64,000 nucleotides of DNA from Anaeromyxobacter sp. Fw109-5 (GTDB taxonomy: Bacteria > Myxococcota > Myxococcia > Myxococcales > Anaeromyxobacteraceae). The position numbers were made by a program, and so were the translations under genes. The stretch lies in assembly GCF_000017505.1 (NCBI RefSeq), contig NC_009675.1, forward strand, positions 1,178,001-1,242,000. Direction: 5' to 3'. Below the pieces are notes generated by a model, which saw only the letters and a program-made list of their open reading frames with translations, did not search any database and was not told the DNA's origin. Positions 18,180 to 27,128 of this stretch are shown piece by piece. How positions within the stretch are numbered: the stretch's first letter is position 1; every line of letters begins with the position of its first letter.

Positions 18180-18788
18180 TCAGTCTCCCGCGTACCGCTC
18201 CTCTTTCCAGGGATCTCCGCGGAGGTGGTAACCATGAGTCTCCCAGAAGCCGGGCTCGTCCTCCTCCATGAACTGAAGCCCGCGCACCCACTTCGCGGAC
18301 TTCCAGAAGTACAGGTGCGGGACGAGCAGCCTCGCGGGGCCTCCGTGCTCGGGCTCGATGGGTGCCCCGTCGAACTCGTAGGCGACCATGCCTCGTCCGT
18401 CGAGGAGATCCTCGACCGCCAGGTTCGTCGTGTACCCGCCGTCGCAGAAGGCCGTGACGTAAGGTGCAGGCGGATCGAGGCCTGCGGCCTCGAGGAGAGC
18501 GTCGATGGTGACCCCTCTCCAGCGCGTATCGAGCTTCGACCAGCTCGTCACGCAATGGATGTCGACCGCGATCGGGGTCGAGGGCAGCGCGAGGAACTCC
18601 TTCCAGCCCCAGGTCGCGAGCTCGCCATCTCCGTCGACGTCCCGCAGCGCGAACGACCAGTCGTCGAGTGACGTACGCGGGGTAGGGCCGGCCGACAGGA
18701 CGGGGAAGTCGCTCGTGACGTACTGACCGGGCGGAACTCGGGATGGGTCGGGGCGCTGTCGCTTGTTCCTGAATCCTCGCGTGATCAC
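18180..18788 (-). CDS. Sulfite-oxidase-like molybdopterin oxidoreductase
   Basis: A 202-residue single-domain protein using GTG 18788 as start (VITRGFRNKRQRPDPSRVPPGQY), because residues further upstream in the frame show no conservation. DIHCVTSWSKLD contains the Cys expected to ligate molybdenum, and YTTNLAVEDLLDG and RLLVPHLYFWKSAKWVRG are the other conserved blocks of the sulfite-oxidase/MsrP fold. No twin-arginine signal is visible, so it is probably cytoplasmic, unlike MsrP itself. With the adjacent reductase and DUF6510 it forms a three-gene operon whose substrate is unknown. Confidence 0.85.
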   Translation of the reverse strand: MITRGFRNKRQRPDPSRVPPGQYVTSDFPVLSAGPTPRTSLDDWSFALRDVDGDGELATWGWKEFLALPSTPIAVDIHCVTSWSKLDTRWRGVTIDALLEAAGLDPPAPYVTAFCDGGYTTNLAVEDLLDGRGMVAYEFDGAPIEPEHGGPARLLVPHLYFWKSAKWVRGLQFMEEDEPGFWETHGYHLRGDPWKEERYAGD

Positions 18789-18924
18789 GACGGGCCTTCT
18801 TGCCCCCCGACGGCAAGGGGCGGTTTGCGGGAGACGGTGGTACCGACTCAGCGCTGCGCAAGCCCCCGCCGGCCACCTCGACGCCGGAGAGGTTGGCTGG
18901 AGGCGGCGGGCGGGCGGCAACTCC

Positions 18925-19263
18925 TCAGGCACGGCCATAAACAGGGATCACGGCTCCGCTCACATCGCGCGCCGCGTCCGAGAGCAGGAACTCCGATGAC
19001 CGCGGCGAGCGACTCGGGCTGGACCCAGCGCGCCGCGTCGCCGTCCGGCATGGCACGGCGGTTCGCGGCAGTGTCGATCGTGCTCGGCAGGACGGCGTTC
19101 ACGCGTACGCCCGCATCGAGGACCTCGACAGCGAGCGCGCGGGCGAGCGCGACGACGGCGGTCTTCGCGACCGTGTACGCTGCGGCGGGTGCACGCCGCG
19201 AGGACGAACACGAGGAGCTCTGCATCTCCACGCCCGCTCGCCGCGAACTCCAGCGCGGGCCTC
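18925..19263 (-). pseudogene. Short-chain dehydrogenase (SDR) remnant
   Basis: One frame (about 19191 leftward) encodes AAYTVAKTAVVALARALAVEV, LDAGVRVNAVLPSTIDTAANR and SLAAVI. This carries the SDR catalytic YxxxK and the later NAVLPSTIDT block. The frame then breaks; after a single-base shift the ending FLLSDAARDVSGAVIPVYGRA is legible and stops at 18925-18927. Upstream, ALEFAASG appears in yet another frame, and the nucleotide-binding N-terminal half is absent. This is a frameshifted and truncated gene; the right end is approximate. Confidence 0.65.
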
Positions 19264-19407
19264 ATTCGTGCCCACCGTCGCGGCGCGTGGCACGTGGCCG
19301 TTCACCGTGAGATCCCCGCGAGCTACCTGCAGCCACGCCGCCCGGCCAGGCGGGATCTCGTGATGGACCTGCTCTGCGCTCGAGAGGTCCGCGCTCGCGA
19401 GCGTGAA

Positions 19408-20088
19408 TCATCGGGGAAGAACATGATGGACCTCTTCCATGTAGCGGTCGGCGGCGGCGCCTGCATCCTCCGGACTGCTGCCGTTCTGACGGGCGCCGAG
19501 GTAGGGCGCGTACCAGTCCCACCAGCGGTGCTCGGCGTGCGTCTTCTCGTAGCGGTCGTGGTGCTCTGCCGTCTCGCGGAGGAGCTCTGCGAGGTTTGCG
19601 ACGTCCGAAGCTCCCGCTCGCGTCGACTTCCACTCGCGGCCGGGGAGCCGCGTCCGGATCTCCTGGAGGAGCCAGCAGTTCCCGTCCGGATCCTCGAACG
19701 AGGCAAACGAGAGGTAGGGACGACCTTGCGGGTCGCGCCCGCGGACGCGCGGGTTCTCCAGGGTGTTGTTGAAGGGGCCGCCGGCGTAGTGGAAGACCTC
19801 GCTCACGTCGACGCCGCGAGCGATCAGGTCGGCGCGGGCGGCGTCGATGTCGCTCACGGCGAGGACCAGGCTCTCCGCCGAGCCAGCGTTGGTCGCCGTG
19901 ACTCCCTTGCCGATGATGATCGAGGCTTCGGAGTTGTGCGGCGTCAGCTGCACGCCGCGGAAGCCGCCCGCCGCGACGTCGATGTCCAGCCGCCAGCCGA
20001 GCTTCTCGTAGAACGCCTTCGCACGGTCGACGTCGGAGACGGCGATCAAGATGACTTCGAGCTTCATGTCGACTTGTGGTTCGGTCAT
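19408..20088 (-). CDS. VOC (glyoxalase-like) family protein with C-terminal extension
   Basis: A 226-residue protein from the ATG at 20088, chosen because GGAGGAG lies just upstream. Residues about 8-150 form a VOC domain (KLEVILIAVSDVDRAKAFYEKLGWRLD to SFEDPDGNCWLLQEI). The last 70 residues form a helical extension rich in Glu, His and Trp (ETAEHHDRYEKTHAEHRWWDWY) that often accompanies this type of VOC protein in actinobacteria and myxobacteria. The family binds metals and catalyses diverse ring-opening or isomerisation reactions; the substrate is unknown. Confidence 0.85.
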   Translation of the reverse strand: MTEPQVDMKLEVILIAVSDVDRAKAFYEKLGWRLDIDVAAGGFRGVQLTPHNSEASIIIGKGVTATNAGSAESLVLAVSDIDAARADLIARGVDVSEVFHYAGGPFNNTLENPRVRGRDPQGRPYLSFASFEDPDGNCWLLQEIRTRLPGREWKSTRAGASDVANLAELLRETAEHHDRYEKTHAEHRWWDWYAPYLGARQNGSSPEDAGAAADRYMEEVHHVLPR

Positions 20089-20149
20089 CGTGTGTTCTCC
20101 TCCAGACAGCACGTACCGCGGAGCCACGGGTGGACCAGCACGACCTCTC

Positions 20150-21574
20150 CTACGGGTTCGTGGAGGGCGCCGGTGCCGGTGACGTGGGCGGCCGCCGCAC
20201 TTTCGGTGGGTCGTCTCCCTTTTGCGCGGAGCGCAGTGACCGGAACGCAGCGCGGAGCTCGGACGAGAACAGGTCCGGGTGTTCCCACGCCGCGAAGTGT
20301 CCGCCCTCGTCGACCTCGTGGAAGTAGATCAGGTTGGGATAGGCGCGCCGGGCCCACGTCTCAGGGGTTCGATAGACTTCCTCGGGGAATACCGTGATGG
20401 CCACCGGCAGCGAGATCTCGGCGGTCCTCTGTCCGGTCGCGCTCGTGACGCTGCGTCCGCCGTTCTCCCAATACAGCCGCGCCGACGACGCCGAGCTGTT
20501 CGTCAGCCAGTAGAGCGTGATGTCGTCCAGCACCTCGTCTCGCGTCGGGGACTCCTCGGGATCGTCGCCGTACGTCCACCGCGCGAAGCCGGGATGCACG
20601 AGAATCCACGCCGCGAGGCCGGCCGGGGAGTCCGTCAGCCCGTACCCGACGGCCTGCGGCCGCGCGGACATCAGGACGAAGTAGGCCGAGCTCCCCGTCT
20701 TGCGGTACGTATTGAGCGCCTCGAACACCGCGCGTTCCTTCTCGGAGAGTCCCGTGGGCGCGGGCCCGCCGCCGGCGAGCGCCGCCTCCACCTCGAGCGG
20801 TACCGTTGCCGGTAAGTTGACGTGGATGCCGAGCAATCCTGCCGCCGCCTGGCGCGCCATCGCGCTCGCGACGGGGGCGCCCCAGTCGCCGCCCTGGGCG
20901 ACGTAGCGGGGGTAGCCGAGGCGCTTCATGAGCTCCGTCCAGGCTCGCGCGATGCGGTCGGGGCCCCAGCCGATGCCAGTCGGCTTGCCGGAGAACCCGA
21001 AGCCCGGCAACGACGGGATCACGACATCGAAGGCGTCCTCGGCGCTCCCTCCGTGCGCGGTGGGATCCGTGAGCGGACCGATGAGCTTGGTGAGCTCGAG
21101 CACGGAGCCCGGCCAGCCGTGCGTGATGATCACCGGAAGGGCGTTCTCGTGACGAGAGCGGACGTGGATGAAGTGAACGTCGAGCCCATCGATCTTGGTC
21201 GTGAATTGCGGCAAGGCATTCAGCTTCGCCTCCGCCTTGCGCCAGTCGTAGGTCGTCCCCCAGTAGCGAACGAGCTCCTGTAGCTTCGCCAGCTGCGCGC
21301 CCTGGGATCGATCGTCGACCGTCTCTCGATCCGGCCACCGTGTGGCGGCGATGCGTCGACGGAGGTCGACGAGGGAAGCGTCCGGAACGTCGACGCGGAA
21401 GGGACGGATTTCACCTGTGTCCGCTTTCCGCTGGCTGGGGTCGGGGATGTGCTCGGCGGCCACCGCGATCGCGCCGTACGAGGAGGCGGCGAGCAGGATG
21501 AGGCAGAGGGCGCTCGCAGCCGCCGAGGTGGCGAGAAGGGCGCACCGGAACGTCGACGACGATGCTGCGGACAT
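20150..21574 (-). CDS. Epoxide hydrolase family protein (EHN domain)
   Basis: A 474-residue protein from the ATG at 21574. Residues about 1-42 form a signal peptide or membrane anchor (LLATSAAASALCLILLAASSYG). The epoxide-hydrolase N-terminal region follows (IRPFRVDVPDASLVDLRRRIAATRWP). The alpha/beta-hydrolase core has HGWPGS (oxyanion) and GGDWGAPVAS, whose Asp is the nucleophile. EVDEGGHFAAWEHPD holds the catalytic His. It would open epoxides with water, probably in the periplasm. Its stop lies 61 bases upstream of the VOC gene on the same strand. Confidence 0.88.
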   Translation of the reverse strand: MSAASSSTFRCALLATSAAASALCLILLAASSYGAIAVAAEHIPDPSQRKADTGEIRPFRVDVPDASLVDLRRRIAATRWPDRETVDDRSQGAQLAKLQELVRYWGTTYDWRKAEAKLNALPQFTTKIDGLDVHFIHVRSRHENALPVIITHGWPGSVLELTKLIGPLTDPTAHGGSAEDAFDVVIPSLPGFGFSGKPTGIGWGPDRIARAWTELMKRLGYPRYVAQGGDWGAPVASAMARQAAAGLLGIHVNLPATVPLEVEAALAGGGPAPTGLSEKERAVFEALNTYRKTGSSAYFVLMSARPQAVGYGLTDSPAGLAAWILVHPGFARWTYGDDPEESPTRDEVLDDITLYWLTNSSASSARLYWENGGRSVTSATGQRTAEISLPVAITVFPEEVYRTPETWARRAYPNLIYFHEVDEGGHFAAWEHPDLFSSELRAAFRSLRSAQKGDDPPKVRRPPTSPAPAPSTNP

Positions 21575-21855
21575 GATGGCCTCGGAATGGGTCTCATTGC
21601 CCGGGGCGACAGCAGGCGGGAAGGCGGCGCGACGGCGGAGACCCCCACGCCGCGCGGGAGCAGCAAACGGCATGCCCTCCGGACGCGACACGGATCCCGG
21701 ATCACGTGAGCCTCGCGGCAGACGGCACCGAGGCGGATGGTCCGTTCGGCGCCGCTCGAGAGGAGGGCGCCTGGTGGGCTCGCACGCGCACGCCGAGAAC
21801 CGGGCAATTGCCGAGCTTCGGGCAGCGGGCGTGGAGGAGCTCTCCTGCGCGAAGG

Positions 21856-22920
21856 TCAATAACGATCGACCTCGACGACCGCGTCGGCGAACGCCTCCGG
21901 TGCCTCCTGAGGGAGGTTGTGGCCGACGCCCTTCACGACGCGGTGCGTGCGCTTCCCGGAGAACTTCCGGGCATAGGACGTCCCGTCCGAGGCAGGGGCG
22001 ACGCCGTCGGAGTCGCCGTCCAGGGTGATCGTCGGCACGCCGATCACGGGACCCTGTGCGAGTCGCCGTTCCAGCTCGTCGTACCGAGGGTCGCCTTCGG
22101 CCAGGCTCAGCCGCCAGCGGTAGTTGTGGATGACGATGCTGACGTGATCCGGGTTGTCGAAGGACGCCGCGGTGCGATCCAGCGTCGCTTCCGAGAAGTT
22201 CCACCTGGGGGAGTTCACCTTCCAGACGACCTTCGCGAAGTCGCGCCGATATGCCTCGTAGCCGGCGCGGCCGCGCTCGGTCGCGAAGTAGTACTGGTAC
22301 CACCAGCCGTGCTCGGCGCACGGCGGCAAGGGCCGCTTGTCGCGTTCGCGGTCGTTGATCAGGTACCCGTTCACCGACACCATGGCCTTGCAGCGCTCAG
22401 GCCAGAGCGCCGCGATGATGTTGGCCGTTCGCGCTCCCCAATCGTAACCTGCGAGGATCGCCTTCTCGAGGCCGAGCGCATCCATCAAGGCGACGGTGTC
22501 GAGCGCGACGACGGACTGCTGCGCGTTCCGGAAGGCGTCGCTCGCGAGGAAGCGTGTCGTCCCGTGGCCGCGCAGATGAGGCACGATCACCCGGTAGCCC
22601 GCCGCGGCCAGCAGGGGCGCGACGTCGACGAAGCTGTGGATGTCGTAGGGCCAGCCGTGCGGGAGAAGGACCGCGGGCCCGCCGACGGGACCGGCCTCGG
22701 CGTATCCCACGTTCAGCTCGCCGGCGTCGATCTGCTTCAGCGAGGCGAACGAGGTCGCGGGCCCGGACGCGCGCCGGCGCGGCGCCCGCGTCTTCCCTGG
22801 CTCCGCCGCGCGTGCAGCGCCGATGGGGCCGATCCGGGCGGCCGCGAGGGTTCCGACCGCCGCGCCGAGGAAGCGGCGACGATCACGGCTGATGTCCTCG
22901 GACAGGTGGCTCTCGCGCAT
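21856..22920 (-). CDS. Alpha/beta hydrolase with Tat-like signal (epoxide hydrolase/dehalogenase-like)
   Basis: A 354-residue protein from the ATG at 22920. RDRRRFLGAAVGTLAAARIG near the start resembles a twin-arginine signal. The core carries LLPHGWPYDIHSF (oxyanion), AGYDWGARTANI with a nucleophilic Asp, DGDSDGV (acid) and GVGHNLPQEAPEAF (catalytic His). An Asp nucleophile points to epoxide hydrolase or haloalkane dehalogenase rather than esterase. Together with the neighbouring EHN-type hydrolase on the same strand it may act on the same exported substrate. Confidence 0.85.
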   Translation of the reverse strand: MRESHLSEDISRDRRRFLGAAVGTLAAARIGPIGAARAAEPGKTRAPRRRASGPATSFASLKQIDAGELNVGYAEAGPVGGPAVLLPHGWPYDIHSFVDVAPLLAAAGYRVIVPHLRGHGTTRFLASDAFRNAQQSVVALDTVALMDALGLEKAILAGYDWGARTANIIAALWPERCKAMVSVNGYLINDRERDKRPLPPCAEHGWWYQYYFATERGRAGYEAYRRDFAKVVWKVNSPRWNFSEATLDRTAASFDNPDHVSIVIHNYRWRLSLAEGDPRYDELERRLAQGPVIGVPTITLDGDSDGVAPASDGTSYARKFSGKRTHRVVKGVGHNLPQEAPEAFADAVVEVDRY

Positions 22921-23036
22921 GACCACGCACTCCGGCGCTCCCGCCCTGCGTCCAGGCGGCGAACCTGTCGTACTGGCGACGTCGACGGCGCGCTCCATGC
23001 ACCAGCGCAAGTCGATTCTTGCGCCCCGAGGGGTCC

Positions 23037-23303
23037 ATGACGTTTCGAATCGACGAGACGCGTGAGCGGCGCCGGGTGTCGTTCCGGTTGATCGGTCGGC
23101 TCCGGGGCGAGAATCTTCGCGAGGTCGGCCAGCAGATCGCCGGCGGGGGCGGGTCGGTCGTTCTGGACCTCGACGATCTGACGCTCGTCGACCTCGAGGT
23201 CGTCCGTTTCCTGAACGACGCCGAAGGGGCGGGCATCGAGCTACGCAACTGCCCTCCCTTCATCCGGGCGTGGATCGACAGGGAGCGGGACGGCGGACGC
23301 TGA
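23037..23303 (+). CDS. STAS-like (anti-sigma antagonist-like) small protein
   Basis: An 88-residue protein from the ATG at 23037 (MTFRIDETRERRRVSFRLIGRLRG). The pattern of strands and helices and the block GGGGSVVLDLDDLTLVDLEVVRFLNDAE match a minimal STAS/SpoIIAA-like fold, with the sixth-strand ELRNCPPFIRAWI typical of a group of tiny bacterial proteins. A regulatory Ser/Thr in the usual place is not clear. It precedes a sigma-54 activator by 230 bases on the same strand. Role unknown. Confidence 0.7.
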   Translation: MTFRIDETRERRRVSFRLIGRLRGENLREVGQQIAGGGGSVVLDLDDLTLVDLEVVRFLNDAEGAGIELRNCPPFIRAWIDRERDGGR

Positions 23304-23531
23304 CACGCGAGCCCGCGTCGACTTTCTCGACACCGCCCGCCGAAGGCCTCCGGTGCGTGCCCGGACTCCCGCGCTCAAGCGGCCGATGGGCTTGCGCTCG
23401 GATAGCCGGTCCTCCCCATCGGGTGAACTGCCGTCACGCAGCCCTCCGCCCGCGCCGCTTGTAAGCCTCAACGCGCACGGGGCGCGGCTCAGCGACGTGC
23501 CACGAGACTGCGACGGTGAGCGGAGCGGAAC

Positions 23532-25343
23532 ATGATGCAGCAGACGACCGACGACGTCAGGCGTTTGCAGGGCTCCATTGACGACTTGATCGGTGTCCTC
23601 GCGCCGCTCGCGCTGTGGAGCGGCCAGGCCCCGGCGCACCTCGTCGACAGGCTGATCGAGGTCCTGGCGCGACTGCTGCGCCTGGACTTTGCGTATGCGC
23701 TGCCGGAGGACGAGGGCGGCGCGCCGCACGTCGAGTGGGCGCGGCTCGCGCCGGCTGGAGGGTCGACGTGCTCGCGCGACGTGGCGGCGAATCAGGCCGC
23801 GATCGGCCTGCAGGAGACTCGGCACCTGGGCGAGCAGGAGCGAGTCGCGAGGGAGCTCGACCACCGCGTCGCGCAGCGGACCCGAGAGCTCGCCGCCGCC
23901 AACGAGGAGCTGAGGAGGGAGATCGGCGAACGCAGACGGATGGAGGAGAAGCTCCGTCAGGACGAACGAGAGCTCCGTCGCATCACCGACGTCATCCCGC
24001 AGGCGATCATCGTCCTGGCCCCGGACGGAACCATGCTCCACGCGAATGCTTTCGTGCTCGAGTACACGGGCCTCTCCCTGGGAGACATCAAGGCCGCTGG
24101 TGCTCGAGGCAGCATCTTCCACCCGGACGACGTGGAGAAGCTCTGGGACGAGCGCCAGAGAGCGCTCTCACGCGGTGAGCCCTTCGAGCTCGAGCTGCGC
24201 GCGCGACGGAAAGACGGACGGTATCGCTGGTTCCTGGTGCGGTATGTCCCGTTTCGCGACGAGCGCGGGAGGCTGACGCGCTGGTACGCAACGGGAACCG
24301 ACATCGAAGATCGGAAGCGAGCCGAGGAGAAGGTGCGGAACGAGAACCTGGCGTTGCGCGGGGAGATCGACGGGTCGTCGATGTTCGAGGAGATCGTCGG
24401 TTCCTCCGAAGGGCTCCGGCGGGTGCTGGCGCAAGTGGCGAAGGTCGCCCCGACGGACTCGACGGTCCTCATCCTGGGCGAGACGGGAACGGGGAAAGAG
24501 CTGATCGCGCGCGCGATTCACCGGCAGTCCTCCCGCTCGACGCAGGCCTTCATCCGCGTCAATTGCGCGGCGATCCCGTCGTCGCTGATCACCTCCGAGC
24601 TGTTCGGTCACGAGAAGGGTGCCTTCACCGGCGCGGTGCAACGGCGCACGGGGCGGTTCGAGTCGGCGAACGGCGGCACGATCTTCCTGGACGAGGTCGG
24701 CGATCTCACGGCAGAAACGCAGATCGCGTTGCTTCGAGTGCTCCAGGAGCGAGAGTTCGAGCGCATCGGCAGTAGCCGGCCGATATCCGTGGACGTGCGC
24801 GTCCTGGCGGCGACCCACCGCGATCTGGAGGCGGCCGTGGAAGCGGGTACGTTCCGGCAGGACCTCTTCTATCGCTTGAACGTCTTCCCGCTCCAGATAC
24901 CACCCTTGCGCGAGCGGCGGGACGACATCCCTCTGCTCGCCGAGTACCTGATCGCGCGCTACGCCCGCACCGCGGGGAAGAGCATCCGGAACATCGGCAA
25001 GCGGACGCTCGAGTCGTTTCGCGCTTACGACTGGCCCGGAAACGTGCGGGAGCTCCAGAACGTCGTCGAGCGTGCCGTGATCCTGTGCGACGGAGAGACC
25101 TTCGCGGTCGACGAGACCTGGTTGACGCGGGAGACGAGCGCGCCGGCAGGGCGGAGCGTGTCGCTCGCCGGTTCGCTCGCCGACAGCGAACGGCAGATGA
25201 TCGAGGCCGCTCTGGCAGCGTCCCGCGGGCGCGTGTCGGGTCCGTCCGGGGCGGCGATCCGGCTGGGAATCGCTCGTCAGACGCTCGAGTCGAGGATCCA
25301 GGCCCTCCACATCGACAAGTATCGCTTCAAGTCCCCCTCTTGA
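23532..25343 (+). CDS. Sigma-54-dependent transcriptional activator with GAF-like and PAS sensors
   Basis: A 603-residue protein. Residues about 15-95 look like a GAF-type module, followed by a coiled coil (about 105-150) and a PAS domain (about 150-275, ITDVIPQAIIVLAPDGTMLHANA). The AAA+ domain has Walker A GETGTGKELIARAIH, the sigma-54 contact loop GAFTGA, and Walker B IFLDEVGD. The C-terminal helix-turn-helix is Fis-like (GAAIRLGIARQTLESRIQAL). There is no receiver domain, so it responds directly to a ligand, possibly an aromatic or redox signal. No -24/-12 promoter could be assigned nearby, so its targets are unknown. Confidence 0.93.
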   Translation: MMQQTTDDVRRLQGSIDDLIGVLAPLALWSGQAPAHLVDRLIEVLARLLRLDFAYALPEDEGGAPHVEWARLAPAGGSTCSRDVAANQAAIGLQETRHLGEQERVARELDHRVAQRTRELAAANEELRREIGERRRMEEKLRQDERELRRITDVIPQAIIVLAPDGTMLHANAFVLEYTGLSLGDIKAAGARGSIFHPDDVEKLWDERQRALSRGEPFELELRARRKDGRYRWFLVRYVPFRDERGRLTRWYATGTDIEDRKRAEEKVRNENLALRGEIDGSSMFEEIVGSSEGLRRVLAQVAKVAPTDSTVLILGETGTGKELIARAIHRQSSRSTQAFIRVNCAAIPSSLITSELFGHEKGAFTGAVQRRTGRFESANGGTIFLDEVGDLTAETQIALLRVLQEREFERIGSSRPISVDVRVLAATHRDLEAAVEAGTFRQDLFYRLNVFPLQIPPLRERRDDIPLLAEYLIARYARTAGKSIRNIGKRTLESFRAYDWPGNVRELQNVVERAVILCDGETFAVDETWLTRETSAPAGRSVSLAGSLADSERQMIEAALAASRGRVSGPSGAAIRLGIARQTLESRIQALHIDKYRFKSPS

Positions 25344-25391
25344 AGGCGCGCCCGTCGAGGAGGATGCGCGAGCAGCGCTTTCACGGCCGCG

Positions 25392-26297
25392 CTACGGGGT
25401 CCAGCCGGGCAGCCGCGATGCCTGCCGGATCCAGCTCGTCACGAGCTGCTCGTCGAGCTCGTCGTGCTCGCGGAGGTCCAGGTGGCGCACGTCCTCGTGC
25501 TTGGATTCGCCGGGCGGTAGAGGACGCAGTGACGCACCGTGGAAGAACGTCACCTTGACGTACTTCGTGAAGCAGTGAAAGGAGAGGAACCAGCCCTGGC
25601 CCTCGAGGCCGTAGAACGGCGAGTTCCACTTGACCGCCTTTCGTACGCCGGGGACGGTGCGGACGACGAGCGCGTCGAGGCGGCGCCCGACCTCGCGTTT
25701 CCAGCCCGGGATCGCCGCGATGTAGGCCTGCACGGGCGCGTCGCCGTCCGCCTTCGCGATCTGGGGATTGCCGCCGGAGAGGAGAGCCGGCCTGGGGGCC
25801 GCCGACGGGTCCTTGCTCCTCGTGATGGCTCGCTCACCCTTGCGCGCCGTCGCGCCGGCCCTGGCCGCGGCGGGCTTCCCCTTCGCGGCGCGCCCTGTGT
25901 TCAGGGCGACGGCGGCTCGGACCAGCGCCTTCAGGCCGTCCTCGTCGAGGACATCGCCCTCGCGCAAGTCGATGGCGCGCCTGGTGTGGCCCTCGAGGCT
26001 CGCGTTGAACAGGCCTGAAGGGTCCTCGAGCGAGGCGCCTCTGGCGAACGTGAGCTTCACCTTGTCCCTGTAAACCTCCCCGGTGCAGATCAACCCGTCG
26101 TGAGACCACACGGGGACCCCGGGCGACGAGGGCTTCACCCACTTCCACTCCTCGACCGCATCCGGGTCGGCTTTCCTGATCAGCGCGCGGACGCGCGAGA
26201 GCGTCTTGCCCCGCCAGTCGCCCAGCTCCTCGACCCTGGCTCGAATCCGTTCGGAAGGAGACGGAGCTCCTGCCTCGTTCACGGCGCTCTTCTTCAT
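25392..26297 (-). CDS. Tandem DUF1801-domain protein
   Basis: A 301-residue protein from the ATG at 26297. It carries two DUF1801 (YdhG-like) modules. The first runs over about 20-130 (WRGKTLSRVRALIRKADPDAVEEWKW to LFNASLEGHTRRAIDLREGD). The second runs over about 180-301 (VQAYIAAIPGWKREVGRRLDALV, WNSPFYGLEGQGWFLSFHCFTKYVKVTFFHGASLRP). A lysine-, alanine- and arginine-rich linker (about 135-175) joins them. The function of DUF1801 is not established. The first copy resembles the DUF1801 group usually found alone, so this looks like a fusion of two different relatives. Confidence 0.8.
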   Translation of the reverse strand: MKKSAVNEAGAPSPSERIRARVEELGDWRGKTLSRVRALIRKADPDAVEEWKWVKPSSPGVPVWSHDGLICTGEVYRDKVKLTFARGASLEDPSGLFNASLEGHTRRAIDLREGDVLDEDGLKALVRAAVALNTGRAAKGKPAAARAGATARKGERAITRSKDPSAAPRPALLSGGNPQIAKADGDAPVQAYIAAIPGWKREVGRRLDALVVRTVPGVRKAVKWNSPFYGLEGQGWFLSFHCFTKYVKVTFFHGASLRPLPPGESKHEDVRHLDLREHDELDEQLVTSWIRQASRLPGWTP

Positions 26298-26340
26298 GGT
26301 TCCGCCCTGCGGTTGGAGTTCGGTCGATCGCCCCTCGTCT

Positions 26341-26548
26341 TCAGCTGCCGCCTCCGGGCTGCACGCGGCGCCAGGTGACGTACGACACGCCCCAGGCCTC
26401 CGGACCATCGCCCGACCGGGAGGTGCGCGACGACCGCCGAGGCGAGGTCGACGGCGAAGCCGGCGCAGGACCACTCCTTGAGCCGCGCCGGCACCGGCGC
26501 AAGCAAAAGCACCACGCCGAGGAGCTTCGCCCACGAGAGCGGTTCCAT
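26341..26548 (-). pseudogene. DoxX-family membrane protein fragment
   Basis: From the ATG at 26548, EPLSWAKLLGVVLLLAPVPARLKEWSCAGFAVDLASAVVAHLPVG is the C-terminal half of a DoxX-like protein. The reading frame then changes by one base, after which GDGPEAWGVSYVTWRRV continues to a TGA at 26341-26343. The first membrane helices of the family are missing altogether. It is truncated and frameshifted. Confidence 0.6.
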
Positions 26549-26561
26549 CCTGCTCCGCCCT

Positions 26562-27128
26562 TCAGCGCTTCGGTTGTTCAGCCGGCCCACCGGAGGTCTC
26601 GAGCCCGAACTGCTCCGCGTACTCGGCGGTCAGTCGCTGCCAGCCGTCGAACTTCAACGCGTCCGCGCCGACGATGCGTCCGATCGGCTCGCCCGCGAGA
26701 AGGCGATCGAGGACGTCGAGGCAGATGTGCCATCCCGCGGCGCCCCACGAGATGAAGCGGCGATCGATGCCGTGCCAGAGCGTCAGGCGCGTGCCGCCGC
26801 CGAGCGGCTCGAGCTCCCACCTGAGGTCGCTGCCTCCCCAGCTGAGCTCGAGCAGCCTCGGCGCCTCGGCCCGCCTCACGACGGACTCTGAGACCTGCGG
26901 CGTCGGCGTCCCGACCGTGGAGAGCCTCACCGGTCCCACTGCGCTCAGGTTTCGATCGGCGTCGAACGGCGCCCATTCGGACAGGTGTGCAGGATCGGTC
27001 AGCGCCTGCCAGACCATCGCGGGCGGATGACGGAGATCTCGGACGAGGACGAGCGTCCACGTCTCGCCGCCCTTCTGGACCTCGGCTCCGGTTGCGGCGC
27101 CGGGCTCGTACCTCTCGCGGTCGCTCAT
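26562..27128 (-). CDS. SRPBCC/AHSA1-like protein
   Basis: A 188-residue protein from the ATG at 27128. The START-like pattern is clear: VLVRDLRHPPAMVWQALTDPAHLSEWAPFDADR at the N-terminus, WELEPLGGGTRLTLWHGIDRRFISWGAAGWHICLDVL in the middle, and a long final helix. Its start overlaps the stop of the upstream ArsR-family regulator by four bases. Pairs of ArsR repressor and AHSA1-like protein are a recurring operon, and the SRPBCC protein is probably the main target of the repressor. Ligand unknown. Confidence 0.88.
   Translation of the reverse strand: MSDRERYEPGAATGAEVQKGGETWTLVLVRDLRHPPAMVWQALTDPAHLSEWAPFDADRNLSAVGPVRLSTVGTPTPQVSESVVRRAEAPRLLELSWGGSDLRWELEPLGGGTRLTLWHGIDRRFISWGAAGWHICLDVLDRLLAGEPIGRIVGADALKFDGWQRLTAEYAEQFGLETSGGPAEQPKR

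Noticed and set aside
20150-22321. The epoxide hydrolase as a 723-residue protein starting at 22321
   Set aside because: The first about 250 residues lie over the preceding gene and look like junk; a signal peptide begins at the ATG at 21574.
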